From the NCBI RefSeq assembly GCF_000334155.1, contig NZ_ANNK01000111.1:1-64000 (forward strand): a DNA stretch of 64,000 nt, given 5' to 3'. Positions 24,649-33,714 of the stretch are shown here, in pieces. The stretch's first letter is position 1, and each line of letters starts with the position of its first letter. The DNA comes from Halalkalibacterium ligniniphilum. Its GTDB lineage: Bacteria > Bacillota > Bacilli > Bacillales > Bacillaceae_D. Below the pieces are notes generated by a model. It saw only the letters and a list, made by a program, of their open reading frames with translations, made no database searches and was not told the origin of the DNA. The position numbers and the translations under genes are program-made.

Positions 24649-26727
24649 TTCTTCATCAAATTCTTCGAGCGTTGGTTGTTCCGCTGGCACAGGGCCTTGT
24701 CTTGATTCTTTTAGTTCAAAATATGTGTCAAGGAGCCCTTCTCCAATTCGTCGAGCAATGGCAGCATCTCTTCCTTGATTAATTTTCGCATAGGGCACAA
24801 TAATCGCAAAGGCGACCTCAGGGTTATCATATGGAGCATAACCGACAAGGGCTTGGTTATTACCATTTTGCAGACGGCGGTTAGCTCCTTCCCCTACTGC
24901 GACACGAATTTGCGCTGTTCCCGTTTTTACTGCCGGTTGATAGGATTTATTAGAGAAAAAGCTAGCAGCCGTACCACGAGAACCTATTGCCACTTGACGA
25001 AACCCTTGTTGCACTCTTGATATCTCTTCCTGGCTCATATCGACTCGGTTTAAAACTTGTGGTTCAATTTTTTGAATTACGGCACCCGGTTTTTCCTTAT
25101 CCGCACTCGGCTCGCGAATTTCAGTAACAAGGCGCGGCTTCATTCGATACCCGTCATTTGCTATCGTTGAAATATATTGCGCTAATTGAAGAGGGGTATA
25201 CGTATCAAACTGACCAATAAATAAGTCGAGAAGATTCCCTCCAGCTTGATATCCACCATTTACACCTGTGTATTCAGATGGCAAGTCAATTCCCGTCTCA
25301 ACTCCGAGACCAAACTGACTAAAATAATAGCGGGCTTGATCATAGGCACGATCAATTGACTCTCGGTTCCAGCAACATCCTGTTGCATAATTATAGCCGG
25401 CCATACGCATAGCAATTTCAAACATGTAGACGTTTGAAGAACGTTCCAACGCAGTTAAATCATTAATACGGCCCATTGACCCACCATACGACTGTTTCAC
25501 TTCTGCTCCCAAACGAATCGGTTGATCAAGGAATACAGTACCAGGGGAAGCAACCCCTGTTTCAAAGCCTGTCAACACCGAGGCTCCCTTAACCGAAGAT
25601 CCCATTTCAAAGGCTTTTGTAACATTGCCAATTTGATCATTTGCATTCCCATTTAAATAACCAGCCATGGCGATAATGTCACCTGTTCGTGGGTCCATCA
25701 TCACCGCATAAGCGGAGCGATCGTTAATAAAGGCATTTGGTGAGGCTTCAACTTCTCTTCTTACAATTTCTTCAAGCTTTTGTTGCATCTCCATGTCAAC
25801 TGAAAGGACGAGGTCATTCCCACGTGAGCCTTGTTGCTCATTAATCGTACGGTCAACGGTACGACCCCCAGCTGACGTACTGACACTTTCTACAACGGCT
25901 TTTTGTCCTCTAAGGACATCTTCATACTGAAGCTCTAAAAAGCTTGTACCCACTGTATCAGAACGGTCATAGCCCCTTGATAAATAATAATTCAGTTTCT
26001 CTCTTGGTATCGATCCGCTATTGCCGAATAAGCTACGTAATGAATCACCATACACATATTGGCGACGGGAATCACGCAAAATGTCGATTCCTGGTAGCTG
26101 ATCAAGAATTTCACTTACAGCATGAGCTTCTTCATTTGTAATTCCTCGTTTGATTCGCTGTGGCGTCATAGCGTAGCCTCGGTTCATCTCACGAAAGATG
26201 GCAAGCACCTGCAAATCCCTCTCTGTGAGCTCAGCCAGGTGCTCTTCTGTGATTCGCTCAAGCTCTAGCTCATATTCTTCTTGTGGACCATCAAGCTCAC
26301 TTCTTTCTTCACGGGAAACAAGCTCAAATTTTTCCTCTTGTGTAGCATTTAAAAGCCAATAGTCTTTTTTATCTCGCTCTGTAATTGAATCCGTATCTAC
26401 ATCGATCAAGTCGACAAGTTTATTTGCCACTTCAAGCATTTCTGTCGTATTTCGACTTTGAGACTGACTTGTATATGTAAGAGACAGCTCTAGCTCATTA
26501 TCAACGACAATGTTTCCATAACGATCATACATCAGCCCTCTAGGTGCATCAATTCTCGCCGTGGCATTACTCGTTCGTTCTAGCTTTTGTAAGTTTTCTT
26601 CACCTTGAACAATTTGAACATAGCCCAGCCTTAAAATAAGGGCGGAAAACAAAATGAAGACAGCAAAAAACAAGATATTCAAACGGACTGGAACATGGTG
26701 TTTTTTCTTTCTTTGCGATTTCCCCAT
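24646..26727 (-). CDS. pbpA: Class B penicillin-binding protein 2 (PbpA/YqgF)
   Basis: Transpeptidase of the elongation machinery, 693 aa, anchored by one N-terminal membrane segment (residues about 16-38). The dimerisation domain begins RIDAPRGLMYDRYGN. The transpeptidase domain has the SxxK motif S377-S-V-K380, the SxN motif S430-S-N432 and K601-T-G603. Start is ATG at 26727 after a GGAAAGGA box. Gene order sodA-yqgE-pbpA matches B. subtilis, and the terminator at 24610-24648 closes the unit. A probable 6S RNA gene lies just upstream. Confidence 0.93.
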   Translation of the reverse strand: MGKSQRKKKHHVPVRLNILFFAVFILFSALILRLGYVQIVQGEENLQKLERTSNATARIDAPRGLMYDRYGNIVVDNELELSLTYTSQSQSRNTTEMLEVANKLVDLIDVDTDSITERDKKDYWLLNATQEEKFELVSREERSELDGPQEEYELELERITEEHLAELTERDLQVLAIFREMNRGYAMTPQRIKRGITNEEAHAVSEILDQLPGIDILRDSRRQYVYGDSLRSLFGNSGSIPREKLNYYLSRGYDRSDTVGTSFLELQYEDVLRGQKAVVESVSTSAGGRTVDRTINEQQGSRGNDLVLSVDMEMQQKLEEIVRREVEASPNAFINDRSAYAVMMDPRTGDIIAMAGYLNGNANDQIGNVTKAFEMGSSVKGASVLTGFETGVASPGTVFLDQPIRLGAEVKQSYGGSMGRINDLTALERSSNVYMFEIAMRMAGYNYATGCCWNRESIDRAYDQARYYFSQFGLGVETGIDLPSEYTGVNGGYQAGGNLLDLFIGQFDTYTPLQLAQYISTIANDGYRMKPRLVTEIREPSADKEKPGAVIQKIEPQVLNRVDMSQEEISRVQQGFRQVAIGSRGTAASFFSNKSYQPAVKTGTAQIRVAVGEGANRRLQNGNNQALVGYAPYDNPEVAFAIIVPYAKINQGRDAAIARRIGEGLLDTYFELKESRQGPVPAEQPTLEEFDEE

Positions 26728-26759
26728 ATGCTTCGTCCTTTCCTCTCAACATAACAATA

Positions 26760-26783
26760 GGCACCACATCAATCATTGGTGCC
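26760..26783 (-). terminator. Hairpin downstream of the 6S-like RNA
   Basis: Perfect 7-bp stem GGCACCA / TGGTGCC with a 10-base loop, followed on the minus strand by only a weak T-rich stretch. It lies between the RNA gene and pbpA and may attenuate read-through. Confidence 0.45.
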
Positions 26784-26794
26784 TTACGTAAATA

Positions 26795-26991
26795 GTAAAC
26801 CCGCGTATGCCGTTGCTTAAAATGTTTCATGAACCTACTCTCGTAGGTGGGTGCCCGCAGACGTCCTTTCAACGTCCATCAATATGGCATGTTGGCAGGA
26901 TGTCGATGTAAGGCTCCCTTTTAATGTGCAAGGTTCGAAACATAATAAAAGCTCACAAACACGGCAGGCCTCTTTTCAATTTTTATCTTGT
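26795..26991 (-). ncRNA. Probable 6S RNA (SsrS-like)
   Basis: Non-coding stretch folding into one long imperfect rod. From the outside in, the minus strand pairs GCCGT/ACGGC, GCTT/AAGC, ATGTTTC/GAAACAT and GAACC/GGTTC. A bubble follows, then GGGAGCC/GGGCACCC, GACATCC/GGACGTC and CAAC/GTTG. A small GNRA hairpin, CCTAC-GAGA-GTAGG, lies on the 3' side of the bubble. Length near 195 nt, a central bubble and a 3' bubble hairpin are the hallmarks of 6S RNA, which binds SigA RNA polymerase. A consensus extended -10 promoter lies just upstream. The structure is seen; the 6S identity is inferred. Confidence 0.62.
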
Positions 26992-26997
26992 AGAGAA

Positions 26998-27026
26998 ATT
27001 ATAGCACAATGGTTTTAAGATCGAAA
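26998..27026 (-). promoter_or_regulatory. SigA promoter of the 6S-like RNA
   Basis: On the minus strand TATAAT (26998-27003) is preceded by TGC, forming an extended -10. TTTCGA stands 17 bases upstream as a weak -35. Transcription should start near 26991. Confidence 0.65.
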
Positions 27027-27051
27027 GAGGGACACACATTTTATCTTTCAG

Positions 27052-28314
27052 TTAATTTTTTACACTGGTGTTTTCGGTGCCCCGTTCCCTTATCCGATCT
27101 TTTGAAAATTGAATCTTTCGTACAAAGAAATAAATGACAGTATGCCCTGCCCCCAGAATAAGAAATAGTAGAGGAATCCCCTTTTTCTCAGGTAAAAAAG
27201 AAATAGTCACTAAAAATGCACAGATTGAAACAATTCTACCACTATTAAGAAATAATTCACGAACGACAATGTATTCGATCCTCATTTCTTTCGCTCTCCA
27301 TGCTTTTCCAATCACATCGTAAGTTAATGAAACATATGGGACAAGCAAGGTTGGGTAAGCCAACGAAATAATCATTCCATAAAGGATAAGCCGCGGAAAA
27401 GAAAGCTCAAAAATGATGAGAAATATCGCTAAATAGAGGGTAATCCCACCGATCAGAATCGCTTTTTTTCGATACGCTGGTTTTATAAGACGTGTCGCTA
27501 AATAGTAAGCAATAAAAGAAACCGCTGATGATACTAGCCCGTACGTTCCAATTGCCAATTCGTTGTTTGTTGTAAGATACACCCATACGACAATAACAAA
27601 GACGAATGTTCCTTCTCGTAACCCTTGAAAAAAATGCGCATAAAGAACATACCGCCAGTTTTTATTGGTGCGCCGTTCTGCCAATATTTCTCGAAAATAA
27701 ACGCTACCTTCAGCAGACCGACGTTTAATCATAAAACTGATCCCGACCGCAAGAATAAATAATCCTAAGGAGATGGAGAAAATCACAGAATAGCCTGTTA
27801 GCTTTTCCATACGCGTAATGAGAAACCCTGATAAAATCGGACCGATCATTCCCGCAAAAGAAGAGATAAGACCTAGGAAACCATTGAAAAAATCACGTGT
27901 CTCAGGTTCTGTTATTTCAAACGTAAGAACATTGAACGCAAGCCAATAAAAGCCAAACCCTACCCCAATTAAGGCACCTAATAATAGTAAATATCCATTT
28001 GCTTTTTCTCCTAAAAAGAGAACCGTAAAGAAAAAAGCAGACAAAAAAATGACTCCTAATCGGAGAACGATGACACGGTCCATTTTTTTTGCCCAACGCC
28101 CTGCTAATATAAATGTGATTGGTTGCATGACGACTGAAGCTAAATTGTAGAGAGCGAGATCTGTAAACTCCCCGGATTGCTTCCATAAAAAAACGTTCAC
28201 AAATGTGTTTGATAGAGCAATGCTCAGGGCATAGAGTCCTCCGATGACGAGCAGCAAGGTGAGATCCCTTGAGATGTCAATGTTTCCGATAACCTTTTTT
28301 ACGATTTGATTCAC
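27052..28314 (-). CDS. yqgE: MFS transporter YqgE
   Basis: 420-aa transporter with 12 predicted membrane segments and the cytoplasmic loop AGRWAKKMDRVIVLRLG after TM2, a diverged MFS motif A. A short soluble N-terminus and a basic C-terminus are cytoplasmic. The position between sodA and pbpA identifies it as the YqgE orthologue; the substrate is unknown. GTG start at 28314 with a GGTGGAG box. It lies downstream of the sodA terminator. Confidence 0.85.
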   Translation of the reverse strand: MNQIVKKVIGNIDISRDLTLLLVIGGLYALSIALSNTFVNVFLWKQSGEFTDLALYNLASVVMQPITFILAGRWAKKMDRVIVLRLGVIFLSAFFFTVLFLGEKANGYLLLLGALIGVGFGFYWLAFNVLTFEITEPETRDFFNGFLGLISSFAGMIGPILSGFLITRMEKLTGYSVIFSISLGLFILAVGISFMIKRRSAEGSVYFREILAERRTNKNWRYVLYAHFFQGLREGTFVFVIVVWVYLTTNNELAIGTYGLVSSAVSFIAYYLATRLIKPAYRKKAILIGGITLYLAIFLIIFELSFPRLILYGMIISLAYPTLLVPYVSLTYDVIGKAWRAKEMRIEYIVVRELFLNSGRIVSICAFLVTISFLPEKKGIPLLFLILGAGHTVIYFFVRKIQFSKDRIRERGTENTSVKN

Positions 28315-28430
28315 ACCGACTCCACCACCTTCACACCTCTAGTGTGCGTAGCTTCTTTGCGCTTATGCACATGGAATCGGTTCGTTGAATTTCTCATAAA
28401 AAAGGGGCACTCTGTGCTACATCTCCAATA

Positions 28431-28466
28431 AAAAGAAGACAACCAATGAATGACTGCCTTCTATGT
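28431..28466 (-). terminator. Terminator after sodA
   Basis: AGAAGGCA pairs with TGTCTTCT (one wobble) on the minus strand and is followed by TTTTTATT. Confidence 0.75.
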
Positions 28467-28472
28467 ACCTAA

Positions 28473-29081
28473 CTATTTCGCTTCGTTATAACGCTTTGTA
28501 ACTTCATCCCAATTTACAACGTTCCAGAACGCATTGATGTAATCAGGACGACGGTTTTGATAATTTAGATAGTATGCATGTTCCCAAACATCCAACCCAA
28601 GAATTGGCGTTTTTCCTTCCATTAATGGAGTATCTTGGTTTGGTGTGCTTGTGATTGCAAGCTTTCCACCGTCAACAATCAGCCAAGCCCAACCAGAACC
28701 GAAACGATTTGCTGCTGCATCAGCAAATTGTTCTTTAAATGCGTCAAAGCTACCGAAAGCATCATTGATTGCATCAGCTAGCTCACCAGTTGGTGCCCCG
28801 CCACCATTCGGGCTAAGAATTTGCCAGAAAAGAGTGTGGTTAGCATGTCCACCACCGTTGTTACGTACTGCACCGCGAATGTTTTCAGGCACAGCGTCAA
28901 GGTTGCTTACTAACTCTTCAATGCTTTTTCCTGCAAGATCATCATGACCTTCTAATGCCGCGTTAAGCTTTGTCACATATGTGTTGTGATGCTTCCCGTG
29001 GTGAATGTTCATTGTCTGCTCATCAATGTGAGGTTCAAGTGCGTTTGCTGCGTAAGGTAATTGTGGTAATTCGTATGCCAT
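28473..29081 (-). CDS. sodA: Manganese superoxide dismutase
   Basis: Cytosolic enzyme that dismutates superoxide, 202 aa. It has the metal ligands in [10 protein letters not shown] (N-terminal His), NHTLFW, and the C-terminal [19 protein letters not shown] (Asp and His). The residues around the active site (GGGHANH) fit the Mn form. ATG 29081 has an ideal AAGGAGGAG box. A manganese ABC importer is encoded 20 kb away in this window. Confidence 0.95.
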   Translation of the reverse strand: MAYELPQLPYAANALEPHIDEQTMNIHHGKHHNTYVTKLNAALEGHDDLAGKSIEELVSNLDAVPENIRGAVRNNGGGHANHTLFWQILSPNGGGAPTGELADAINDAFGSFDAFKEQFADAAANRFGSGWAWLIVDGGKLAITSTPNQDTPLMEGKTPILGLDVWEHAYYLNYQNRRPDYINAFWNVVNWDEVTKRYNEAK

Positions 29082-29455
29082 TTTAAAACTCCTCCTTATA
29101 ATGAATGAACTATCAAATTAACATTTGAGGATCAGCTCCCCAAAAGAGTAAAACAATTTAAACAACAGAAATGTTTACTAAGTTGTCATTTATAACCTTA
29201 GCAAATTTTTTAATTACTTTCAATGAAAACGCTCATAAACGATTCCCCAAATTCATATTTATTACGTTACCCTTAGATCTAAAAGATAAACACGCCTATC
29301 TTTATTATTTTTATATTGTTTTTCGTTGTCAATCGTTGAATGAAAGCTTATTCTTTTCAGCAAAATTCCCTTTTTTATTCTAAAACAGGAGCATACGGAG
29401 CTTCGCTTCATAACCTTTCTTTGATCTAAACACTCAACAGGATTGTCAGGCTTAT
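29082..29455. other. Intergenic region upstream of sodA
   Basis: About 370 bases, very AT-rich. No gene, repeat or RNA is recognisable. It presumably contains the sodA promoter, but no near-consensus pair was found. Confidence 0.5.
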
Positions 29456-29944
29456 TCATTGAATTGGCGTTATTTTATACTCCATTGTCATTTTTTGAGA
29501 ACTCATCCCCATTTGATAATAAAAACCTTGCGCTTTCACATTCCATGCATATACATCCAATTCTAAAGCATCTACGTGATGTCGTTTCGCAAAATCACTG
29601 ATTTTCTCAAAAAATAATTTCCCATAACCTGCTCCTCTTATTTTTTCATCGACACATAAATCTGTCACATACAGGGTACGTCTTGAAATAAAGCCATACA
29701 TTTTTGGAATATCAATAAATCGGACAATGGCATAAGCGACAATTTTTTGCTTTTCGTTAACAAGCAACAAAACTTTGGTTAAATGATCGCTAATCAATGA
29801 CCAAAATAACGAGCGATCAAGGGTGGGTAATTCAAACACAAACAGATCAGGCCTTGCTTCTACATGGGCACGGTGAACTTGCTGGTGCAAACGATGAACA
29901 GCCTCATAGTCTCCATGCACGGCTTCGCGTATTAACAAGAGCAT
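29456..29944 (-). CDS. GNAT-family N-acetyltransferase
   Basis: 162 aa with the acetyl-CoA binding motif VDEKIRGAGYGKLFFEK and the C-terminal WNVKAQGFYYQMGM segment of the GNAT fold. The acceptor is unknown. ATG 29944 follows AAGGAGAGG very closely; TTG at 29938 (MLIREAVHGD) has better spacing and may be the real start. It lies alone downstream of the tRNA cluster. Confidence 0.85.
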   Translation of the reverse strand: MLLLIREAVHGDYEAVHRLHQQVHRAHVEARPDLFVFELPTLDRSLFWSLISDHLTKVLLLVNEKQKIVAYAIVRFIDIPKMYGFISRRTLYVTDLCVDEKIRGAGYGKLFFEKISDFAKRHHVDALELDVYAWNVKAQGFYYQMGMSSQKMTMEYKITPIQ

Positions 29945-30004
29945 CCTCTCCTTTTCTTCTCATTACTTATTTTATTCTATGTGCCTACCTATCGTGACAA
30001 ATAA

Positions 30005-30040
30005 ACAAAAAAGACCCCTATCGACTGTTCGATAGAGGCA
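30005..30040 (-). terminator. Terminator of the tRNA cluster
   Basis: CCTCTATCGA pairs with TCGATAGGGG on the minus strand and is followed by TCTTTTTTG, just after tRNA-Ser. Confidence 0.88.
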
Positions 30041-30060
30041 CGCATTTTAACATATGTAGA

Positions 30061-30153
30061 TGGCGGAGGAGGAGGGATTCGAACCCCCGCGCGGTTTAAC
30101 CCGCCTGTCGGTTTTCAAGACCGATCCCTTCAGCCGGACTTGGGTACTCCTCC
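30061..30153 (-). tRNA. tRNA-Ser (UGA)
   Basis: Class II tRNA of 93 nt with a long variable arm. The acceptor GGAGGAG pairs with CTCCTCC, and the anticodon loop CTTGAAAA gives anticodon TGA. CCA is encoded. Last gene of the five-tRNA cluster. Confidence 0.95.
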
Positions 30154-30172
30154 AGATGTGATAAGAAAAACT

Positions 30173-30249
30173 TGGTGGACCCTGTAGGACTCGAACCTAC
30201 GACCGATCGGTTATGAGCCGACTGCTCTGACCAACTGAGCTAAGGGTCC
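30173..30249 (-). tRNA. tRNA with CAU anticodon, probably Ile2 (lysidine type)
   Basis: 77 nt with acceptor GGACCCT/AGGGTCC, anticodon CAT and encoded CCA. The second CAU tRNA in this cluster matches elongator Met. This one resembles the B. subtilis tRNA-Ile with modified CAU, so Ile2 decoding AUA is preferred over Met. Confidence 0.85.
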
Positions 30250-30256
30250 TAAAAGG

Positions 30257-30330
30257 GGCGGCTGATGGGAATCGAACCCACGAATGCCGGAACCACAATC
30301 CGGTGCGTTAACCACTTCGCCACAACCGCC
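30257..30330 (-). tRNA. tRNA-His (GUG)
   Basis: 74 nt including the extra 5' G (G-1) opposite C73. Anticodon loop TTGTGGT gives GTG. The 3' end reads CCCCT, so CCA is not fully encoded. Confidence 0.95.
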
Positions 30331-30356
30331 AAAAAAATTTTAGTATGTAGAAAGGA

Positions 30357-30430
30357 TAGCGGCGGAGGGGATCGAACCCACGACCTCACGGGTATGAACC
30401 GTACGCTCTAGCCAGCTGAGCTACGCCGCC
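30357..30430 (-). tRNA. tRNA-Met (CAU, elongator)
   Basis: 74 nt with acceptor GGCGGCG, D-arm AGCTCAGCTGGCTAGAGC, and anticodon CAT in TTCATAC. The 3' end continues TCC rather than CCA. The T stem GTGGG/CCCTC has a U-U mismatch at pair 50-64. Confidence 0.92.
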
Positions 30431-30437
30431 ATAAAAA

Positions 30438-30512
30438 TGGCTCCACAGGTAGGACTCGAACCTACGACCGATCGGTTAACAGCCGATTGCTCTACCACTG
30501 AGCTACTGTGGA
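30438..30512 (-). tRNA. tRNA-Asn (GUU)
   Basis: 75 nt with acceptor TCCACAG/CTGTGGA, anticodon GTT in CTGTTAA and encoded CCA. First gene of the cluster. Confidence 0.95.
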
Positions 30513-30680
30513 ACATTAAAGACAAGAATTATAGTATCATTATTAGCACGGATCGTCAACGCTTTTTCAAAACATTTTATTCCTTATTGGATGTCTGAAT
30601 CAAGAAGAATATACCATACCCTTTCCATTGAGACAAGTAGTGATAAGAATACCTATTCCACCTTTTTTATTAAAAAAGGT

Positions 30681-30916
30681 GGCTGGGACATAACGAACGT
30701 GTATGATTGAAAATGCGAACAATGCACAACCTTAGCGGAGGAAATAGACGTAGACTCCTGCGGGATCAAAGGCAAGGTGAGACCCCACAGTGCAAAAAGC
30801 ACGAGGAGGCTCACCAGCCGCCCGCGGAAAGCGAAGTATATGTCCGAAGCGATTGCTATGCAGCAACGATCATGACGTTCGGATTTCTTATCAATAAAAA
30901 CTCTTTTGTCCCAGCC
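30681..30916. repeat. Dispersed repeat R1, copy 1 (236 bp)
   Basis: Bounded by perfect inverted ends GGCTGGGAC / GTCCCAGCC. The interior is highly structured: GTAGACTCCTGCGGGA with CCCGCGGA, GGTGAG with CTCACC, and a central GTGC-AAAAA-GCAC hairpin. A second copy is at 41906-42139. No transposase or conserved frame. The stretch 30513-30680 before it shows nothing else. Confidence 0.9.
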
Positions 30917-30925
30917 CCTTCTCCA

Positions 30926-32551
30926 TTAACGATCTTCACCAATAACAGCTTCTGCAATGTTCACAGAATGGTCGCCAATTCGTTCTAAGTTACTGACAAT
31001 GTCTACAAAGACAATTCCAGCTGCACCAGAGCATTTTCCTTCGTTAACCCGAAGAATATGCTGTTTCCGTAATTTGCGTTCCATTTGGTCAATCTGTTCT
31101 TCTTTTTCTAGAACAGATTGAGCAGCTTCATGGTCACCCTTTTCTAGAGACATGATCGCTTCTTTTAGTGTAGAAATCGTAAGCTCGAACATTTCACGCA
31201 AATCAGCAAGAGCTGTATCTGAAAGCTTCACCTTGTTAGCATTTTGATAATCTTTCAGTTCAACGACATTTTCAATGTGATCACCGATTCGTTCAATATC
31301 GCGGACCGTATCCATAAGCATTGAGTGCATTTTTGAATCTTGCTCTGACAAAGAACGTGATGAAATTTGGATTAAGTAATCGGTAATTTTTCGATCTAGG
31401 TTATTAATGGCTTCTTCATATTGAATCGCCATATCAGCATGCTTTTTATTGCTGTTTTCCAAATAATTACTCACTTCGAGCAGTGCTTTTTCAGAGAAAT
31501 CAGCCATACGAAGTACCTCTTGCTTCGCTTGTCCTAAGGCAATTGCTGGTGAACTGCCGACAAATCGAGGGTCAAGATGCTTTGTTTTATATTCAACAAT
31601 CACGTCATCCCCTGGTACAAGCTTTGTGACAATCCATGCTAATGCCGCAATAAATGGCAGTTGGATCAACGTATTCGAAACGTTATAAATCCCATGAGCA
31701 AACGCAATCGTCATCGGTCGGTTTAATGATAACTCTGCCTCCAAAAATGCAATCAGGTTTGTAAATGGCACCAATACAATAAGAACTATGATGGCCCCGA
31801 TAATATTAAAAACAACGTGGGTAAGTGCCGCACGCTTTGCTGTGATTGAAGCACCAATTGCAGCCAATACTGCCGTAACCGTTGTTCCAATATTATCACC
31901 GAGTAAAACAGGTAATGCTGCCCAAAGGTCAATAGCTCCTTGGTCATATAATTGCTGGAGTAGTGCAATCGAGGCTGTTGAGCTTTGAACTGCGACGGTA
32001 AAAATCGTTCCTATTAAAACTCCAAGAAGCGGATTATCACTAAGCGTAATCGTCAGTTCTCTAAATACTTCAAGGTCACGTAATGGCCTAAGACCATCTC
32101 CCATAAGAGACAAGCCATAAAATAGAGCTCCAAATCCAAATATAACTTGACCAAGGTTATTCACTTTCTTTTGTTTAAAGAAGAAAATCAAAAACGCACC
32201 TAATGCAATGGTTGGCAGCGCATATGCCGTTATATTAAATCCAATAATAAAAGCGGTCGTCGTTGTACCGATATTCGCGCCCATAATGACACCAATCGCT
32301 TGTTTTAACGTCATAAAACCAGCATTTACAAGCCCAATTGTTAGGACGGTTGTTCCAGAGCTTGATTGAATTAACACCGTTACAACGATCCCAGCGATAA
32401 CTCCCATCACCGGATTTGTTGTAAACTTATCCAACAAATCTCTCAAACGGTCTCCTGCAGCTTTTTGAAGTCCATCCCCCATGAACTTAATACCAAAAAG
32501 AAAAATCCCAAGACCGCCTAAAAATGTAAACAAAAGCGATTGTAAATCCAA
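30926..32551 (-). CDS. Na/Pi cotransporter family protein with PhoU-like tail
   Basis: 541 aa. The membrane part (residues 1 to about 320) contains the two inverted-repeat signatures of the NptA/PNaS family, QSSSGTTV and QSSTASIALLQQL. The C-terminal 200 residues are helical and PhoU-like (DRKITDYLIQISSRSLSEQD, then VRDIERIGDHIENV, then VSNLERIGDHSVNIAE). It probably imports phosphate with sodium under control of the PhoU domain. TTG start at 32551 with AAAGGGATGAGAG upstream. Its C-terminus lies nine bases from repeat R1. Confidence 0.88.
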   Translation of the reverse strand: MDLQSLLFTFLGGLGIFLFGIKFMGDGLQKAAGDRLRDLLDKFTTNPVMGVIAGIVVTVLIQSSSGTTVLTIGLVNAGFMTLKQAIGVIMGANIGTTTTAFIIGFNITAYALPTIALGAFLIFFFKQKKVNNLGQVIFGFGALFYGLSLMGDGLRPLRDLEVFRELTITLSDNPLLGVLIGTIFTVAVQSSTASIALLQQLYDQGAIDLWAALPVLLGDNIGTTVTAVLAAIGASITAKRAALTHVVFNIIGAIIVLIVLVPFTNLIAFLEAELSLNRPMTIAFAHGIYNVSNTLIQLPFIAALAWIVTKLVPGDDVIVEYKTKHLDPRFVGSSPAIALGQAKQEVLRMADFSEKALLEVSNYLENSNKKHADMAIQYEEAINNLDRKITDYLIQISSRSLSEQDSKMHSMLMDTVRDIERIGDHIENVVELKDYQNANKVKLSDTALADLREMFELTISTLKEAIMSLEKGDHEAAQSVLEKEEQIDQMERKLRKQHILRVNEGKCSGAAGIVFVDIVSNLERIGDHSVNIAEAVIGEDR

Positions 32552-32906
32552 AATTCTCTCATCCCTTTACATAAAAATTGTTTATCCTTCCCCATTTCGA
32601 CAAACTCTTACAAGCGTACTTGTTCATTATTGAGTGAATATTGATCTTTTGTAAAGAATTTATTAAGATTTTAAAGAAATTTTTAAAAATGACACAATTC
32701 ATTTTATAATTTCTTCTTTGTTTACTGTAATAAGAGTATTTTATTAACTTAAGTTTACAAATCCTTCACAATCATTCTTGCTTCCAGCTTGCTCATTATT
32801 AAAAAATTGTTAACTCGCACAAATTGGTGATCCTTGTTATTTTCCCTTGTCTATTGTACTCGCCTTTCGATAAAATGTTAAACGGAACATTGAAAGGAGA
32901 CAAGCA
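32552..32906. other. Divergent intergenic region
   Basis: About 355 AT-rich bases between the Na/Pi transporter and the DUF1189 gene. No gene or repeat seen. A clear PhoP box or promoter could not be assigned. Confidence 0.45.
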
Positions 32907-33689
32907 ATGAATGTCTTTCAGCTGTTTTTAAAAAGTTTGTATTCACCTAAAATCATTGCCTACGGACGTTTGCAACGTATAACGAAAGCAATTACCCATG
33001 TATTGCTCACAATTTTGATAGCAACCCTACCTTCTGGGATTGCTTTTGTCTCCACGCTACATGCAGGGGTCTCACAATTACAATCTGCTCTGATTGCAGA
33101 CATCCCTACCTTTCAGATCGAAAACGGGCAGCTTTCAGTACCCATTGAAACGGCTCCTTATATCAATGACCAAATCATCGATGGCGTCTTTATCCTTGAT
33201 GGTACAGGCACGATCCAAAATGACGACCTTGCTAGCTACGGAAGCGGTGTTGCACTCCTCGAACGAGAGGCTGTAATATTCAATCACGGGGAATCACAAA
33301 CGATCTCCTATGGACTTGTCCTCTCTCAAGAAATATCAAACGATACGCTCCTTGAGGTTATCGAACAGTTTATGGGGATTTTCCCTCTTTTAGCAGGTTT
33401 AGCGATACTAATCATGTATATCGGATTAGCAGGGGCCTCATATCTAGGAATTAGCCTTTTGGCTATGATTGGTTTGATGTTGAAAAAAAGGGCTACCCGT
33501 TTGTCTTACGGTCAATTATGGGCAATGGCTGCATTTTCGATAACATTACCTGCTATATCGTTTGCCATTATTGATCCATTTTTTATTTCTGTGCCCTTCT
33601 TTTTTCTTATTCTTGGTTCAATTTTAATGCTTTTTCTTGCCATTCGCAGTATTCCAAAACCAAAAACACAAACAAAGGGACACAAGTAG
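32907..33689 (+). CDS. yqgB: DUF1189 membrane protein (YqgB-like)
   Basis: 260 aa. The N-terminal VFQLFLKSLYSPKIIAYGR motif precedes a first membrane segment. An extracellular domain of about 120 residues and four C-terminal membrane segments follow. This layout is that of DUF1189 proteins such as B. subtilis YqgB, and the position near sodA agrees. Function unknown. ATG 32907 follows GAAAGGAGAC. Its stop codon lies within a bidirectional terminator. Confidence 0.8.
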   Translation: MNVFQLFLKSLYSPKIIAYGRLQRITKAITHVLLTILIATLPSGIAFVSTLHAGVSQLQSALIADIPTFQIENGQLSVPIETAPYINDQIIDGVFILDGTGTIQNDDLASYGSGVALLEREAVIFNHGESQTISYGLVLSQEISNDTLLEVIEQFMGIFPLLAGLAILIMYIGLAGASYLGISLLAMIGLMLKKRATRLSYGQLWAMAAFSITLPAISFAIIDPFFISVPFFFLILGSILMLFLAIRSIPKPKTQTKGHK

Positions 33690-33708
33690 TCAAATCTTGT
33701 GTCCCTTT
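33674..33708. terminator. Bidirectional terminator
   Basis: Perfect 13-bp stem AAAGGGACACAAG / CTTGTGTCCCTTT with a 9-base loop, between the convergent DUF1189 and NfeD genes. It includes the DUF1189 stop codon. Confidence 0.92.
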
Positions 33709-33714
33709 GCCTGA

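Noticed and set aside
24381-24782. 133-aa plus-strand open frame after the YceG-like gene
   Set aside because: Crosses repeat R3, the bidirectional terminator and antisense pbpA; no start signal.
29171-29383. 70-aa plus-strand open frame upstream of sodA
   Set aside because: AT-rich, Phe/Leu/Lys-biased translation, no ribosome-binding site and no family pattern.
30707-30988. 93-aa plus-strand open frame
   Set aside because: Lies almost entirely in repeat R1 and runs into the end of the Na/Pi transporter. No ribosome-binding site, and the frame is not kept in R1 copy 2.
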